DNA of 64,000 nucleotides from FEB-25 sp963726315 (GCA_963726315.1 CAVSBZ010000001.1:310001-374000), one strand, 5' to 3'; counted from the first letter of the stretch, positions 45,038 to 54,537 are shown. Numbers and translations are program-made. The notes: generated by a model not told the origin, from the sequence alone.

Positions 45038-46183
45038 ATGTCTGTTGTTCCTATGAAGTCATTATTGGAATCGGGTGTTCACTTTGGGCATCGCACACAC
45101 AAATGGCACCCCGCCATGAAGCCGTATATTTTCACCGAGCGTAATGGCATTCACATCATCGATCTTCAAAAAACTTCAAAAGCATTAGATTTAGCCTTCA
45201 ACGTCGTCCGAGACTCGGTTGCCAATGGAGGCGTGGTGTTGTTCGTAGGCACCAAGCGTCAGGCTCAGGAAACCATCCAATTGGAGGCTACCCGCTCCAG
45301 CATGCCGTATGTGACTGCGCGCTGGTTGGGTGGCACTCTCACCAACTGGCGGACCATCCGCCAAAGGATCAACGAGCTCGAGCGATTGGAGCGCATGCGT
45401 GACAGCGGCGACTTTGGTCGCATCACCAAAAAAGAAGGTTTGATCCTCATGCGTGAGATTGAGCGCCTTGAAGGTTTGCTGAGTGGTGTGCGCAAGCTGG
45501 TCCGTCCGCCGGATATGCTGTTTGTAGTCGATGTTTCGCGCGAAGTAACTGCCATCCATGAAGCCAATCTTCTTAACATCCCGGTGGTGGCGATGGTGGA
45601 CACGAACTGCGACCCATCGAATGTTGATTATGTCATCCCTTCCAATGATGATGCCATCCGTGCCATCAAGCTGGTGGTTGGCAAGATCGCCGATGCCGCC
45701 CTGGAGGGCTTAGGTGCACGCAAGGAAGAGATCATCGAGGAAGAGGTCAGGACCGTCGCCCGTGCAGGTGTGGAAGAGACCGAGTTATCCGACGAGGAGC
45801 TGCTTGGTGAAGCGACCCTGGCAAAGCTGGTGGCTCACCCCAGAGACCTGGCAGAAGCTGAGATCGAAGAGATCGCTGAAGAGTTGGCAGACGTGGCTGT
45901 AGTTGAGAGCGGCGAGCAATTCCAGCAGGCAGAAGAAGAACCCTCTGAGCTAGCCGAAGAAGAGACTGAAGAGCCAACACTGGCAGCTGAAGAGACTGAA
46001 GAGCCAACACTAGCAGCTGAAGAGACCGAGCCTGTTGTAGCGGAAGCTGAAGAATCAGAACAACCGGCAGCAGAGGATGAAGGGACCGAAGAATCTGCAG
46101 TAGATGAAGAGACCGAAAAACCAGTAGAAGATGAAGAAACCGAAAAGCCAGTAGAAGGCGACCCGACCCAGGAAGAAAAGTAA
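45038..46183 (+). CDS. rpsB: 30S ribosomal protein S2 with long acidic tail
   Basis: The core of about 230 residues has MSVVPMKSLLESGVHFGHRTHKWHP, YIFTERNGIHIIDLQKT, LFVGTKRQAQETI and NIPVVAMVDTNCDPS, typical of S2. The start after AAGGAG is the ATG at 45038; an upstream ATG would add residues not found in S2. The C-terminus carries about 130 extra residues rich in Glu, Thr, Ala and Pro, built in part of DNA tandem repeats. See the finding. Confidence 0.95.
   Translation: MSVVPMKSLLESGVHFGHRTHKWHPAMKPYIFTERNGIHIIDLQKTSKALDLAFNVVRDSVANGGVVLFVGTKRQAQETIQLEATRSSMPYVTARWLGGTLTNWRTIRQRINELERLERMRDSGDFGRITKKEGLILMREIERLEGLLSGVRKLVRPPDMLFVVDVSREVTAIHEANLLNIPVVAMVDTNCDPSNVDYVIPSNDDAIRAIKLVVGKIADAALEGLGARKEEIIEEEVRTVARAGVEETELSDEELLGEATLAKLVAHPRDLAEAEIEEIAEELADVAVVESGEQFQQAEEEPSELAEEETEEPTLAAEETEEPTLAAEETEPVVAEAEESEQPAAEDEGTEESAVDEETEKPVEDEETEKPVEGDPTQEEK
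45961..46156 (+). repeat. Tandem repeats in the rpsB tail
   Basis: A 30-bp unit (agagactgaagagccaac and on) occurs at 45961-45990 and 45991-46020 with a partial third copy after it, and a 27-bp unit (gatgaagagaccgaaaaa and on) at 46103-46129 and 46130-46156. All are in frame and encode acidic tail repeats (ETEEPTLAAE, DEETEKPVE). Confidence 0.7.
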
Positions 46184-46201
46184 ACCGCGAGAGGAATGAT
46201 C

Positions 46202-46807
46202 ATGACAATTAGTATTGAACAAATTAAGGCATTACGTGAAGAAACCGGGGCAGGCGTCTTGGATTGCCGGAAGGCACTCGAATCATACAACGGTGATTTT
46301 GATAAAGCGTTGGAATATCTGCGTGAGAAAGGGCTGGCGAAGGCTGCAAAACGTGCCGATCGTGAAGTATTGGAAGGCATGTTGGAGCTTTACTCACACG
46401 GGAATGGGCGCGTGGGTGTGATGGTTGAAGTGAACTGCGAGACTGATTTTGTTGCCCGATCAGAAAGGTTCCGTAAGTTTGCGCATGAAGTGGCTTTGCA
46501 GATTGCAGCCGGTAATCCCAAGTGGGTTCGGGTGGAAGATATCCCGGCGGCGGTCTTGGATGAGGAACGCACCAAGGCACGCAATATGGCGCAGGCTGAA
46601 GGAAAGCCCGAAAATATAATCGAGCGGATCATAGACGGTAAACTGGAAAAGTTCTATAATGATAACTGTCTGTTACGCCAGGCTTACGTTAGAGACGATG
46701 AAATTACCCTCGAGGATCTACGCAACCAAAACATTGTGGCAGTCGGTGAAAACATTGTTATCCGGAGATTCGCCCGCTGGGAACTGGGCGAAGAAGCGCA
46801 AGCATAA
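46202..46807 (+). CDS. tsf: Elongation factor Ts
   Basis: EF-Ts exchanges nucleotide on EF-Tu. The 201-residue protein begins MTISIEQIKALREETGAGVLDCRKALE, with the TDFVARSERFRKFAHEVALQIAA stretch and the late SLAY-like region replaced by DDEITLEDL. The ATG at 46202 fits the ribosome site (GAGAGGA) better than the ATG at 46196. It is about 100 residues shorter than E. coli EF-Ts, as in many bacteria with the short form. Confidence 0.93.
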   Translation: MTISIEQIKALREETGAGVLDCRKALESYNGDFDKALEYLREKGLAKAAKRADREVLEGMLELYSHGNGRVGVMVEVNCETDFVARSERFRKFAHEVALQIAAGNPKWVRVEDIPAAVLDEERTKARNMAQAEGKPENIIERIIDGKLEKFYNDNCLLRQAYVRDDEITLEDLRNQNIVAVGENIVIRRFARWELGEEAQA

Positions 46808-46813
46808 TAGCAC

Positions 46814-46839
46814 AAGCCAACCTTCGGGTTGGCTTTTTT
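46814..46839 (+). terminator. Intrinsic terminator after tsf
   Basis: Perfect 9-bp stem aagccaacc/ggttggctt with a TTCG loop, then TTTTG, seven bases after the tsf stop. So rpsB-tsf may form one unit and pyrH onward another; a TATAAT at 46873-46878 is a possible -10 for the second unit. Confidence 0.8.
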
Positions 46840-46907
46840 GTTAAAATTGAGAAATGATAGGCATTGTGTGAGTATAATTTCTAAGCGATAAAATCCGGGA
46901 GGCCTAA

Positions 46908-47630
46908 ATGGAACGAATATTGAAATACAAGCGTGTACTGATCAAGCTGAGTGGTGAGTCGCTTGGAGGGGCTGATGGATTAGGAATTCACCCCGAACAG
47001 GCAGAATCGGTGGCGAAGATTATCGCTGAGGTGCGCCAGCAGAATGTCGATGTGGCGATCGTGATCGGTGCAGGCAACCTGTGGCGCGGACGGACGGGCA
47101 TACAGCGCGGGATGGACCGGGCGACAGCAGACTATATGGGCATGTTGGCAACCGTGATGAACGCGCTGGCGTTGATGGATGCCATGGAACGCATGGGGAT
47201 GTATATCCGCGTCCAATCGGCGGTGGAAATGCGGGCAGTCGCTGAGCCATATATCCGCCGGAGAGCCATCCGTCACCTTGAAAAAGGGCGGGTAGTTATT
47301 TTTGGAGGTGGTACTGGCAACCCGTATTTCTCTACAGATACTGCCGCAGCCCTCAGGGCGATGGAAATTGAAGCCGATGTGTTGATCAAAGCCACCAAGG
47401 TGGATGGCGTGTATGATTCTGACCCGGCACGGAATCCCGATGCAGTCCGCTTCGAACAATTGACCCACATCGATACGATCAACCGCCGTCTGCAGGTAAT
47501 GGACAGCACGGCACTTTCCCTGTGTATGGATAACAACCTGCCCATCCTGGTGCTTAATATGTGGCAGCCGGGAGCTCTGCTGAAAGCGGTATATGGTGAG
47601 AGGGTGGGCACCCTGGTAAGCTCGGAATAA
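46908..47630 (+). CDS. pyrH: UMP kinase
   Basis: The 240-residue hexameric kinase makes UDP from UMP and ATP. It has KLSGESLGG, IVIGAGNLWRGRTG, ADYMGMLATVMNALALMD and GTGNPYFSTDTAAALRA, all standard for bacterial PyrH. GGGAGG precedes the ATG. Confidence 0.95.
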   Translation: MERILKYKRVLIKLSGESLGGADGLGIHPEQAESVAKIIAEVRQQNVDVAIVIGAGNLWRGRTGIQRGMDRATADYMGMLATVMNALALMDAMERMGMYIRVQSAVEMRAVAEPYIRRRAIRHLEKGRVVIFGGGTGNPYFSTDTAAALRAMEIEADVLIKATKVDGVYDSDPARNPDAVRFEQLTHIDTINRRLQVMDSTALSLCMDNNLPILVLNMWQPGALLKAVYGERVGTLVSSE

Positions 47631-47883
47631 GTGCGGGGGCGCGACTCCTCCAAATATCGGCCGCTGGCACACCAGAATTATGCAGTCCTACGAGCAGATG
47701 TAGCACATCATCCAATCACTTTGTCAATGAAATAAAAGTTATACTGGCTAAATAATATCATCTCGATGATTTACCCTTTTCTGTGTGACTATTTTCGGGT
47801 ATCCTATAGGAAGGAAACTTAACTATACCCAGAAACAGGAATAAACCGCTGTTTATGCAAGACCATTGGACATGGAGGCCTCT

Positions 47884-48444
47884 ATGCTAAAGGAAGCACG
47901 AACTGAAGCTGAAGATCGCATGAAAGGAGCACTCGAGGCGTTAGAGGAGGACCTGGCGGGGATACGGACCGGCCGCGCTTCACCCGCATTAGTCGAGAAG
48001 TTATCGATTGAATACTACGGGATGCCAACCCCGCTGATGCAGCTGGCGACCATCAGTGTGCCCGAGTCGCGTATGCTGATGATCCGTCCATTTGAACCCA
48101 ATACAACCCTCAAGCCGATTGAACGGGCGATCATGGCGTCTGACCTGGGTCTCACACCCAATAATGACGGCAAGGTGATTCGGTTGAACCTCCCGCCCTT
48201 GACCGAAGAGCGCCGGCATGACCTGGTGAAGCTGGTCCATAACCGCCTGGAGGAAGCACGTGTGGCGGTGCGAAACGTCCGGCGGGATGGGATCAAGGAC
48301 TTGCGCGAGTTTGAACACGAAAAATTGATCTCTGAGGATGAGCTCGAAGAGGGCGAGGAAAATCTGCAAAAGCTGACCGACAAGTATATCGAGATGGTGA
48401 ATGAAGTTGGGGAACGTAAAGAAAGGGAAATCATGGAAGTATGA
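47884..48444 (+). CDS. frr: Ribosome recycling factor
   Basis: The protein of 186 residues starts MLKEARTEAEDRMKGALEALEEDL, five bases after GGAGG, and has AGIRTGRASPALVEKL and LTEERRHDLVKLV. An ATG 18 bases upstream gives an unlikely extension. It splits post-termination ribosomes with EF-G. The start of uppS overlaps its stop (ATGA). Confidence 0.95.
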   Translation: MLKEARTEAEDRMKGALEALEEDLAGIRTGRASPALVEKLSIEYYGMPTPLMQLATISVPESRMLMIRPFEPNTTLKPIERAIMASDLGLTPNNDGKVIRLNLPPLTEERRHDLVKLVHNRLEEARVAVRNVRRDGIKDLREFEHEKLISEDELEEGEENLQKLTDKYIEMVNEVGERKEREIMEV

Positions 48445-49202
48445 GCCCTGAAGAGAACGACGCGCTGCCCGAACAACCACGAAGAATCCCCACCCATATT
48501 GGGATCATTATGGACGGCAATGGGCGCTGGGCATTGGCGCGCGGCTTGCCCCGCATGGCGGGTCATCGGGCAGGTACTGAAAACCTGCGCCGGATCATTG
48601 AAGCCTGTATTGAGTTTGGCATCAAATACCTGACGATTTATGCCTTTTCCACCGAGAACTGGGGTCGACCCACCACGGAAGTACAGGGATTGATGCGCAT
48701 TTTTGAGAACGTGATCGATAGCGAGCTGCAAGAATTGCATGACCAGGGGGTGAGGCTACGACATATCGGGCGGCTGGACCGGCTGCGAACTTCATTCCGA
48801 AAAAAAGTGTTGGAAGCCATGGAATACACCAAGGACAACGACCGGTTGATGCTTAACATCGCATTTAATTATGGTGGTCGCGATGAGATTGTGTGTGCCA
48901 TTCAAGCCATGATCCGCGATGGGGTGAAAGAAGAAGATGTAACGGATGCCCTGGTAAGCCAATACCTGTTCACTGCCGGGGTACCTGACCCCGATATGAT
49001 TATCCGCACCTCAGGTGAGCTGCGTGGCAGTAACTTTTTAATCTGGCAGGGGGCATATTCCGAGTGGTACTTTCCCGCCACTTATTGGCCGGATTTCGAC
49101 CGCGAAGAACTATTGAAAGCGATAAAGGAATTCAATCAGCGCGAGCGCAGGTACGGCCTGACCACCGGGCAAGTCAAACCAAAAAAGGGCAATGCTCGCT
49201 AA
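48441..49202 (+). CDS. uppS: Isoprenyl (undecaprenyl) diphosphate synthase
   Basis: The 253-residue cis-prenyltransferase has HIGIIMDGNGRWA (the diphosphate-binding Asp), YAFSTENWGRP and PDMIIRTSGELRGSNFLIWQ. It makes the long lipid carrier for cell-wall building. Starts at the ATGA overlap with frr and overlaps cdsA by 11 bases. Confidence 0.95.
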   Translation: MSPEENDALPEQPRRIPTHIGIIMDGNGRWALARGLPRMAGHRAGTENLRRIIEACIEFGIKYLTIYAFSTENWGRPTTEVQGLMRIFENVIDSELQELHDQGVRLRHIGRLDRLRTSFRKKVLEAMEYTKDNDRLMLNIAFNYGGRDEIVCAIQAMIRDGVKEEDVTDALVSQYLFTAGVPDPDMIIRTSGELRGSNFLIWQGAYSEWYFPATYWPDFDREELLKAIKEFNQRERRYGLTTGQVKPKKGNAR

Positions 49203-50013
49203 ACGCATATTGGTGGTCATCATCCTGCTGCCCATTGGGCTGGCAGCGATTTTTGCCGGTGGTTGGTATCTGACCGCCCTGGTAGCCTTATTCATGGGCC
49301 TGGCGGCGTGGGAATATGTGACTTTATTCCGTGCTGGTGGACTGCGCCCCGCAGCAGTGCTGGTGGTGGCAGGGACGGTGTTGCTCCAGATTGGAAGAAA
49401 CATTAATGGCTTCGAGAGCGCCCCATGGATGATCAGCTTGATCGTTCTGCTCGCCATGACGTATCACCTGGTGGCATACGAGCGAGGGCGTGACCAGGCA
49501 GGCACGGATTTTTCAGTGACCCTGGCAGGAGTGTTTTATATTGGCTGGCTCGGCGCGTACTTTATTTCCATACGCAATCTTCCCCAGGGTCAATGGTGGC
49601 TGCTGGTGATCCTTGCTGGTGTTATGTTCGCCAATTCAGGTGCCTACTTCATTGGAAGGAGATTTGGTCGCCATCATCTATCTCCCCGTTTGAGTCCCAA
49701 AAAGACATGGGAAGGCTATTTTGGGGGAATCATTGTGGGTGTGACATTGACCACTTTATTGGCGATCCTCTTGCAGCGGATAGCTGGACCGGCATCCGTT
49801 ATTACACCTCTAATTGGGGCACTCGTGGGTCTGGTGATGGCAGTCGTCCCAACCTTGGGTGACCTGGGCGAGAGTATGATCAAACGCCAGGCGGGGGTAA
49901 AGGATTCAGGGAACATCCTGCCGGGTCACGGTGGGGCATTCGACCGTATCGATGCCTGGCTGTGGGCAGTGGTGATAGGGTATTACATGATTTATTGGTT
50001 GTGGGTCGGATGA
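49192..50013 (+). CDS. cdsA: Phosphatidate cytidylyltransferase
   Basis: The 273-residue membrane protein has at least seven hydrophobic segments and the CdsA signature near the end: LSPKKTWEGYFGG, PTLGDLGESMIKRQAGVKDSG, ILPGHGGAFDRIDAW. It makes CDP-diacylglycerol. The gene overlaps uppS, closing the usual order pyrH-frr-uppS-cdsA. Confidence 0.94.
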   Translation: MLAKRILVVIILLPIGLAAIFAGGWYLTALVALFMGLAAWEYVTLFRAGGLRPAAVLVVAGTVLLQIGRNINGFESAPWMISLIVLLAMTYHLVAYERGRDQAGTDFSVTLAGVFYIGWLGAYFISIRNLPQGQWWLLVILAGVMFANSGAYFIGRRFGRHHLSPRLSPKKTWEGYFGGIIVGVTLTTLLAILLQRIAGPASVITPLIGALVGLVMAVVPTLGDLGESMIKRQAGVKDSGNILPGHGGAFDRIDAWLWAVVIGYYMIYWLWVG

Positions 50014-50023
50014 GCCTTTCAAT

Positions 50024-50052
50024 TTGACAGTTGCTCCTACCCGTGGTATTAT
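50024..50052 (+). promoter_or_regulatory. Sigma-70 promoter of the metK riboswitch leader
   Basis: TTGACA at 50024-50029 and TATTAT at 50047-50052 with a 17-bp spacer and TGG directly before the -10 (extended -10). A strong match. Confidence 0.75.
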
Positions 50053-50082
50053 CCGCTCGATAATTTAGCAGCCCCTAAGGCG

Positions 50083-50212
<130 letters not shown>

Positions 50213-50236
50213 GGCAGTTCAAGTGAACGCTTGTTC

Positions 50237-50270
50237 CTTGCCCTTTCCTGACCAGAAGGGGCAAGTTCTT
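50237..50270 (+). terminator. Riboswitch expression-platform terminator
   Basis: Stem cttgccctttc (50237-50247) with gaaggggcaag (50255-50265), one G-U pair, followed by TTCTTTATT. It lies between the S-box and the metK ribosome site, so ligand binding should end transcription. The antiterminator pairing was not worked out. Confidence 0.75.
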
Positions 50271-50284
50271 TATTGGAGGCTTAG

Positions 50285-51505
50285 ATGAGTAATACTTTTA
50301 TGAATTCCCCCAGTCTACTGTTCACATCCGAATCAGTGACCGAGGGGCACCCCGATAAACTGTGCGACCAGATCAGCGATGGTGTGCTGGACGAATGCCT
50401 TGCGCAGGACCCGTACTCGCGTGTGGCATGCGAAGCGGCAACCAAGACCGGATTTGTCATGTTGCTCGGGGAAATCACCACCAACGCCAACCTGAATTTC
50501 GATGAGCTGGCGCGCAAGATTATCAATGAGGTGGGATATAACTCGAGTGAGCTGGGATTTGATGGTAATACCTGCGCTGTCCAGGTGGCAATATCCAAGC
50601 AATCCAGTGATATTGCCATGGGCGTGAACCATTCGCTGGAATCGAAAGCCAGGGGAGCAAGCGAGGCGGAAGTGGACGCGATTGGGGCGGGCGACCAGGG
50701 TATGATGTTCGGATTTGCCTGCAACGAAACCCCCCAGCTGATGCCGCTGCCGATCTACCTGGCGCATAAATTAGCCCGCCGCCTGGCAGAAGTGCGCAAG
50801 AACGGGACCATCCCATGGTTACGCCCGGATGGTAAGACCCAGGTGACCGTGGAATATAGCTATGGCAAACCCAAGCGGGTGCATACGGTTCTGGTCAGTA
50901 CCCAGCACACGCCGGATGTATCGCATGCCGAAATCAGTGAGTCGGTGATGGAGCACGTCATCGAGCCCTCCATCCCCAAGGAGCTCCTGGATGATAAAGT
51001 CAAAATCTTCGTTAATCCAACCGGAAGGTTTGTGATTGGCGGTCCATTGGGTGATTCCGGTTTGACCGGGCGCAAGATCATCGTCGATACGTACGGTGGG
51101 ATGGGCAGGCACGGGGGCGGCTGCTTCAGTGGCAAGGATCCCACCAAGGTGGACCGTTCGGCGGCTTATGCAGCACGCTATGCCGCCAAAAATATCGTGG
51201 CGGCTGGGCTGGCCAACCGGGTGGAAATCCAGGTGGCGTACGGTATCGGTATGTCTCACCCACTCAGCGTAAATGTGGAAACGTTCGGAACAGGTCAAAT
51301 CCCCGATGAGCAGATTGCACAAATTGTCACGCAGAATTTCGACCTGCGCCCTGGGGCAATCATTCGCGATCTAAATCTACGCCGCCCAATCTACCGTAAA
51401 GTGGCGGCGTATGGGCACTTCGGTCGGGATGATTTGGATCTGCCCTGGGAGCAGACGGACAAAGTCGCAGTTTTGCGCAAAGCCGCAGGAATAGGCTGCG
51501 ATTAG
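50285..51505 (+). CDS. metK: S-adenosylmethionine synthetase
   Basis: The 406-residue enzyme joins ATP and methionine. Motifs: TSESVTEGHPDKLCDQISD, GEITTNA, GAGDQGMMFGFACNET, GGPLGDSGLTGRKI and ACGHFGR-like AYGHFGRDDLDLPWE. GGAGG lies six bases before the ATG. It ends in a bidirectional terminator shared with cbiO. Confidence 0.96.
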   Translation: MSNTFMNSPSLLFTSESVTEGHPDKLCDQISDGVLDECLAQDPYSRVACEAATKTGFVMLLGEITTNANLNFDELARKIINEVGYNSSELGFDGNTCAVQVAISKQSSDIAMGVNHSLESKARGASEAEVDAIGAGDQGMMFGFACNETPQLMPLPIYLAHKLARRLAEVRKNGTIPWLRPDGKTQVTVEYSYGKPKRVHTVLVSTQHTPDVSHAEISESVMEHVIEPSIPKELLDDKVKIFVNPTGRFVIGGPLGDSGLTGRKIIVDTYGGMGRHGGGCFSGKDPTKVDRSAAYAARYAAKNIVAAGLANRVEIQVAYGIGMSHPLSVNVETFGTGQIPDEQIAQIVTQNFDLRPGAIIRDLNLRRPIYRKVAAYGHFGRDDLDLPWEQTDKVAVLRKAAGIGCD

Positions 51506-51531
51506 CACTTCCCCGGAAGTTTAATCTAAAT

Positions 51532-51571
51532 AAGCGGGCTGGTCGGTAATCACACCAGCCCGTTTATTATT
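51532..51571. terminator. Bidirectional terminator between metK and cbiO
   Basis: Stem aagcgggctggt (51532-51543) with accagcccgttt (51554-51565), loop of ten bases, then ATTATTT. Both directions have A/T-rich tails, serving the convergent metK and cbiO genes. Confidence 0.7.
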
Positions 51572-51573
51572 TA

Positions 51574-52287
51574 TCAGGATGGTCGTTCGAGACCATGCGC
51601 TTCAAGGAGCAGTGCATCGTTCAGCAGAGTCTGGGTGAGCCCGTCAGCGACCACCCTGCCTTCATCCAGCACGATCATGCGCGGGAAAATTTCACCCACC
51701 AGCTGCATATCGTGGGTGGATACCAGCATGGTGAGGGGAAGCTCCTGAAGCAGGTGGATCAATGAACGGCGTGAGCGTGGGTCTAAACCACCGGTTGGCT
51801 CATCCAACACCAATACCTCCGGATGCATGGACAGCACCGTGGCGATGGCGATGCGTTTCTTCTCTCCCATACTCAGGTGGTGTGAGACCCGCGGCTTGTA
51901 GCTCAGCATATGGACCGCTTCCAGGGCTCCATCTACGCTTTGTATGACTTCATCGGGGGGAAGACCCTGGTAAAGCGGACCAAACGCAACGTCATCGAAT
52001 ACGGTTGGGGAGAACAGCTGATCTTCGGGTGACTGGAACACCATCCCAACGCAGGAACGGACTCTTCCCAGGTTCTCTTTTACCACCTGAAGACCGCATA
52101 CCTGTACGAATCCCTTTCCGCTGAGGATGCCATTCAGGTGCAGTAGCAAGGTGGATTTTCCCGCTCCGTTGGGTCCCACCAGAGCTACCTTTTCTCCGGG
52201 GGCAATGTTCAGCGAAACATCGCGCAGTGCCACTGTGCCATCAGGATAAGCATAATTCAGGTTTTGGATCTCAATTGAGTGGTGCAT
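51574..52287 (-). CDS. cbiO: Energy-coupling factor ABC ATPase, cobalt/nickel type
   Basis: The 237-residue ATPase has Walker A GPNGAGKSTLLLHLNG, the Q-loop FQSPEDQLFSPTV typical of ECF ATPases, Walker B VLVLDEPTGGLDP and the His-loop STHD. The signature is LSMGEKKR where LSGGQ is usual. It follows cbiQ and cbiM, forming CbiMQO. The ECF type transports Co2+ or Ni2+. Confidence 0.9.
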   Translation of the reverse strand: MHHSIEIQNLNYAYPDGTVALRDVSLNIAPGEKVALVGPNGAGKSTLLLHLNGILSGKGFVQVCGLQVVKENLGRVRSCVGMVFQSPEDQLFSPTVFDDVAFGPLYQGLPPDEVIQSVDGALEAVHMLSYKPRVSHHLSMGEKKRIAIATVLSMHPEVLVLDEPTGGLDPRSRRSLIHLLQELPLTMLVSTHDMQLVGEIFPRMIVLDEGRVVADGLTQTLLNDALLLEAHGLERPS

Positions 52288-52290
52288 GGT

Positions 52291-53097
52291 TTATCCCCAC
52301 ACCAGGAATGCTAAGCCGAGGAAAACAGCCAGCAGGCTTAAACAGGCGACTAAAACGATCCATTGGGTGGGTTGAACCTCCGGTAATGGCATGGCATGCA
52401 CCTCACCATCGTAGCCGCGTGACACCATGGCCATGTAGATACGGTCGCTGCGCTCAAATGCCCTTAGGAATAAGCTGCCTGCCATCCCACCCGTCACCTT
52501 TGCCCGCCAGGAGAGGCTTCCACCAGGTCTGGCGCCTGGCAGATCAGAGTGCCCGCTCCGGGAAGAGCGGGCGCGTAGCAGGCGGCTGGCTTCATCCACC
52601 AGCACAAACATGTAACGCCACATCAGGCTAAAGACAGATACCAGCAGCTGTGGGACGTGCAGCGCACGCATGGCTACCAGCAGGTCGGGGAAGTTGGTGC
52701 TGGCAGCCAGCACAATGGCTGCCTGAACGGACAGCCAGGATTTAATCGAAATACTGACAAAGCGTTCCACCCCCTGGATTGTGGCATGGATTTCCCATGC
52801 ACCGATCGATAGGCTGAATATGGGTTTGCCAGGGATGGTAAAAATGAGCGGTAAGGCAGCAAGCATAAAAGGGAGCGCCAGGGATGACCTTTTTAACACA
52901 TAGCCCACACCCAGCTCAGAAACCACTTCCACACTGATGAGTAAGGCAAAAAGCAGGATGTAAATTGGCCAGGCACTGGTTGGCAGCAGGGTATTGGTAA
53001 GGATAAAGGCAACCGCCAGGACCAGCTTGATGCGCGGGTCAAGCCGGTGGATGGCACTGTCGCGTGGGCGATAAGGGTCGAGGAAATGGATATGCAT
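52291..53097 (-). CDS. cbiQ: Energy-coupling factor transmembrane protein CbiQ
   Basis: The 268-residue membrane protein has five or six hydrophobic segments and the cytoplasmic coupling motif near ARSSRSG and FERSDRIYMAMVSRGYDGE, as in CbiQ. It lies three bases before cbiO. Confidence 0.9.
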   Translation of the reverse strand: MHIHFLDPYRPRDSAIHRLDPRIKLVLAVAFILTNTLLPTSAWPIYILLFALLISVEVVSELGVGYVLKRSSLALPFMLAALPLIFTIPGKPIFSLSIGAWEIHATIQGVERFVSISIKSWLSVQAAIVLAASTNFPDLLVAMRALHVPQLLVSVFSLMWRYMFVLVDEASRLLRARSSRSGHSDLPGARPGGSLSWRAKVTGGMAGSLFLRAFERSDRIYMAMVSRGYDGEVHAMPLPEVQPTQWIVLVACLSLLAVFLGLAFLVWG

Positions 53098-53110
53098 TGA
53101 TCCAGCTTAC

Positions 53111-54091
53111 TCAGTTTGGGGTACCATTATTCTGTTCACCAGCCGCAGCTGATTTCCGGCGCCGGGAGTATGCCACCCCAAACACCACGCAGAACACGAT
53201 TATGGTGCCCAGGACAGCCGCCAGGATGGTTGCCAGAGCAGTGTTGCTGACACCTGGAAACAAATAATGGGGCACCAGGCTAATCATTGAACCGTGTGCG
53301 TTGCTAACAAACCCGTATTGTTCAGCCACCCGCATCAGCCCATCCGGATGTTTGGAGGCCAGCGGAGAAACTACAGCGAGTAATAATGCCAATGCCAGCC
53401 CGGCGACCCACACCAACCTGCCGCGTTTTAGACCTGTCTCATCCGCTCTCAACAGATCGCGGCGGCTGGCATGCAGAAACGCCAGTGCACCCACCGTGAT
53501 CAATCCTTCCCCTATGCCAATCAGGGCGTGGATGCCACCCATGGCGGGGATGGCGATGTTTGCCGGAGACGTACCGGAGAAAGCCAGCTCAATACCGGTC
53601 CCCAAGGCTGCCACTACCACGGAGGTCCAGGCGGCGATAAACCCACTGGCGTAGATCCCCCACGACCGTCCGCCAGCCAGCCAACGCACGGTACGATAAG
53701 CCATGTATGAAACTACCACGGCAACAATCGCCATGTTGAAGATATTGGTGCCCAGAACCAGCAAGCCACCATCCTGGAAGATCAACGCCTGGACGGAGAT
53801 GACGCAGGTGAGAATCACCATGGCAGCCCAGGGACCTAACAGGATGGTTGCCAGGGCAGCACCGATCAGGTGACCCGAGGTGCCCCCAGCGACGGTGAAA
53901 TTGAGCATCTGACCAGCAAAAATGGCTGCCGCCAGTACGCCCATCAAAGGTACCTGCCTCTCACCAAGGTCAGCGCTCACTCGCTTGAGCGCATAACCCA
54001 TTACCGCGATCGACAGGACCCAAAAGATGATGGATACCTGGACGGATAGGAAACCGTCGGGGATATGCATCGCAATTGGGCTATGGATCAT
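53111..54091 (-). CDS. cbiM: Cobalt/nickel ECF substrate protein CbiM fused to PDGLE (CbiN-like) domain
   Basis: The 326-residue protein begins MIHSPIAMHIPDGFLS; the mature N-terminus of CbiM is MHIPDGF, whose His binds the metal. The ATG at 54091 follows GGGGAG. Membrane helices occupy the first 220 residues. The last 100 residues have KHPDGLMRVAEQYGFV, a PDGLE domain that does the job of CbiN in many systems. It heads the uptake set cbiM-cbiQ-cbiO and follows the Fur-family gene by 20 bases. Confidence 0.9.
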   Translation of the reverse strand: MIHSPIAMHIPDGFLSVQVSIIFWVLSIAVMGYALKRVSADLGERQVPLMGVLAAAIFAGQMLNFTVAGGTSGHLIGAALATILLGPWAAMVILTCVISVQALIFQDGGLLVLGTNIFNMAIVAVVVSYMAYRTVRWLAGGRSWGIYASGFIAAWTSVVVAALGTGIELAFSGTSPANIAIPAMGGIHALIGIGEGLITVGALAFLHASRRDLLRADETGLKRGRLVWVAGLALALLLAVVSPLASKHPDGLMRVAEQYGFVSNAHGSMISLVPHYLFPGVSNTALATILAAVLGTIIVFCVVFGVAYSRRRKSAAAGEQNNGTPN

Positions 54092-54111
54092 AGTTTTCTC
54101 CCCTGCTCCTT

Positions 54112-54537
54112 CTAATTCGACTGGCAATCCTTGCACAGCCCCAGCACCGAGATATGCTGCAGGTCGGCGGTGAACTGATAACCGGATTGGAGCTGCTGGT
54201 CTAGTACAGACAGCAATTCCTGGTCGGCATCCACCACCTGACCACATTGCCGGCAGACAAGGTGTATATGGGTTCCGTGCTGGTTGGGGGCGTAGATCAC
54301 CCGCCCCTCGCCCAGGTCGATCCGGCTGGCGAGACCCTGTTCGACTAAAAGGTCTAGGGTGCGATATACCGTGGCGATGTTAACCGAATGGATCCGTTCC
54401 TGGATCAAAGCGAACACTTCATCCGCCTTGATGTGGTTACCCTGGTGGGCGATGGCTTCGACAATCATCTCGCGTTGGGGGGTGATGCGGAAGCCGTGAG
54501 ACCGAAGTGTTTCTATGTAGGTTTCGCATGGAGACAT
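54112..54537 (-). CDS. Fur family metal-responsive repressor
   Basis: The 141-residue protein has a winged-helix part (LRSHGFRITPQREMIVEAIAHQGNHIKADEVFALIQ, ATVYRTLDLLVEQGL) and the metal part GTHIHLVCRQCGQVVD with a later CKDC. Whether the metal is zinc, nickel or iron cannot be read from sequence. It is the first gene of the cbiMQO set, so nickel or cobalt control is plausible. Confidence 0.88.
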   Translation of the reverse strand: MSPCETYIETLRSHGFRITPQREMIVEAIAHQGNHIKADEVFALIQERIHSVNIATVYRTLDLLVEQGLASRIDLGEGRVIYAPNQHGTHIHLVCRQCGQVVDADQELLSVLDQQLQSGYQFTADLQHISVLGLCKDCQSN

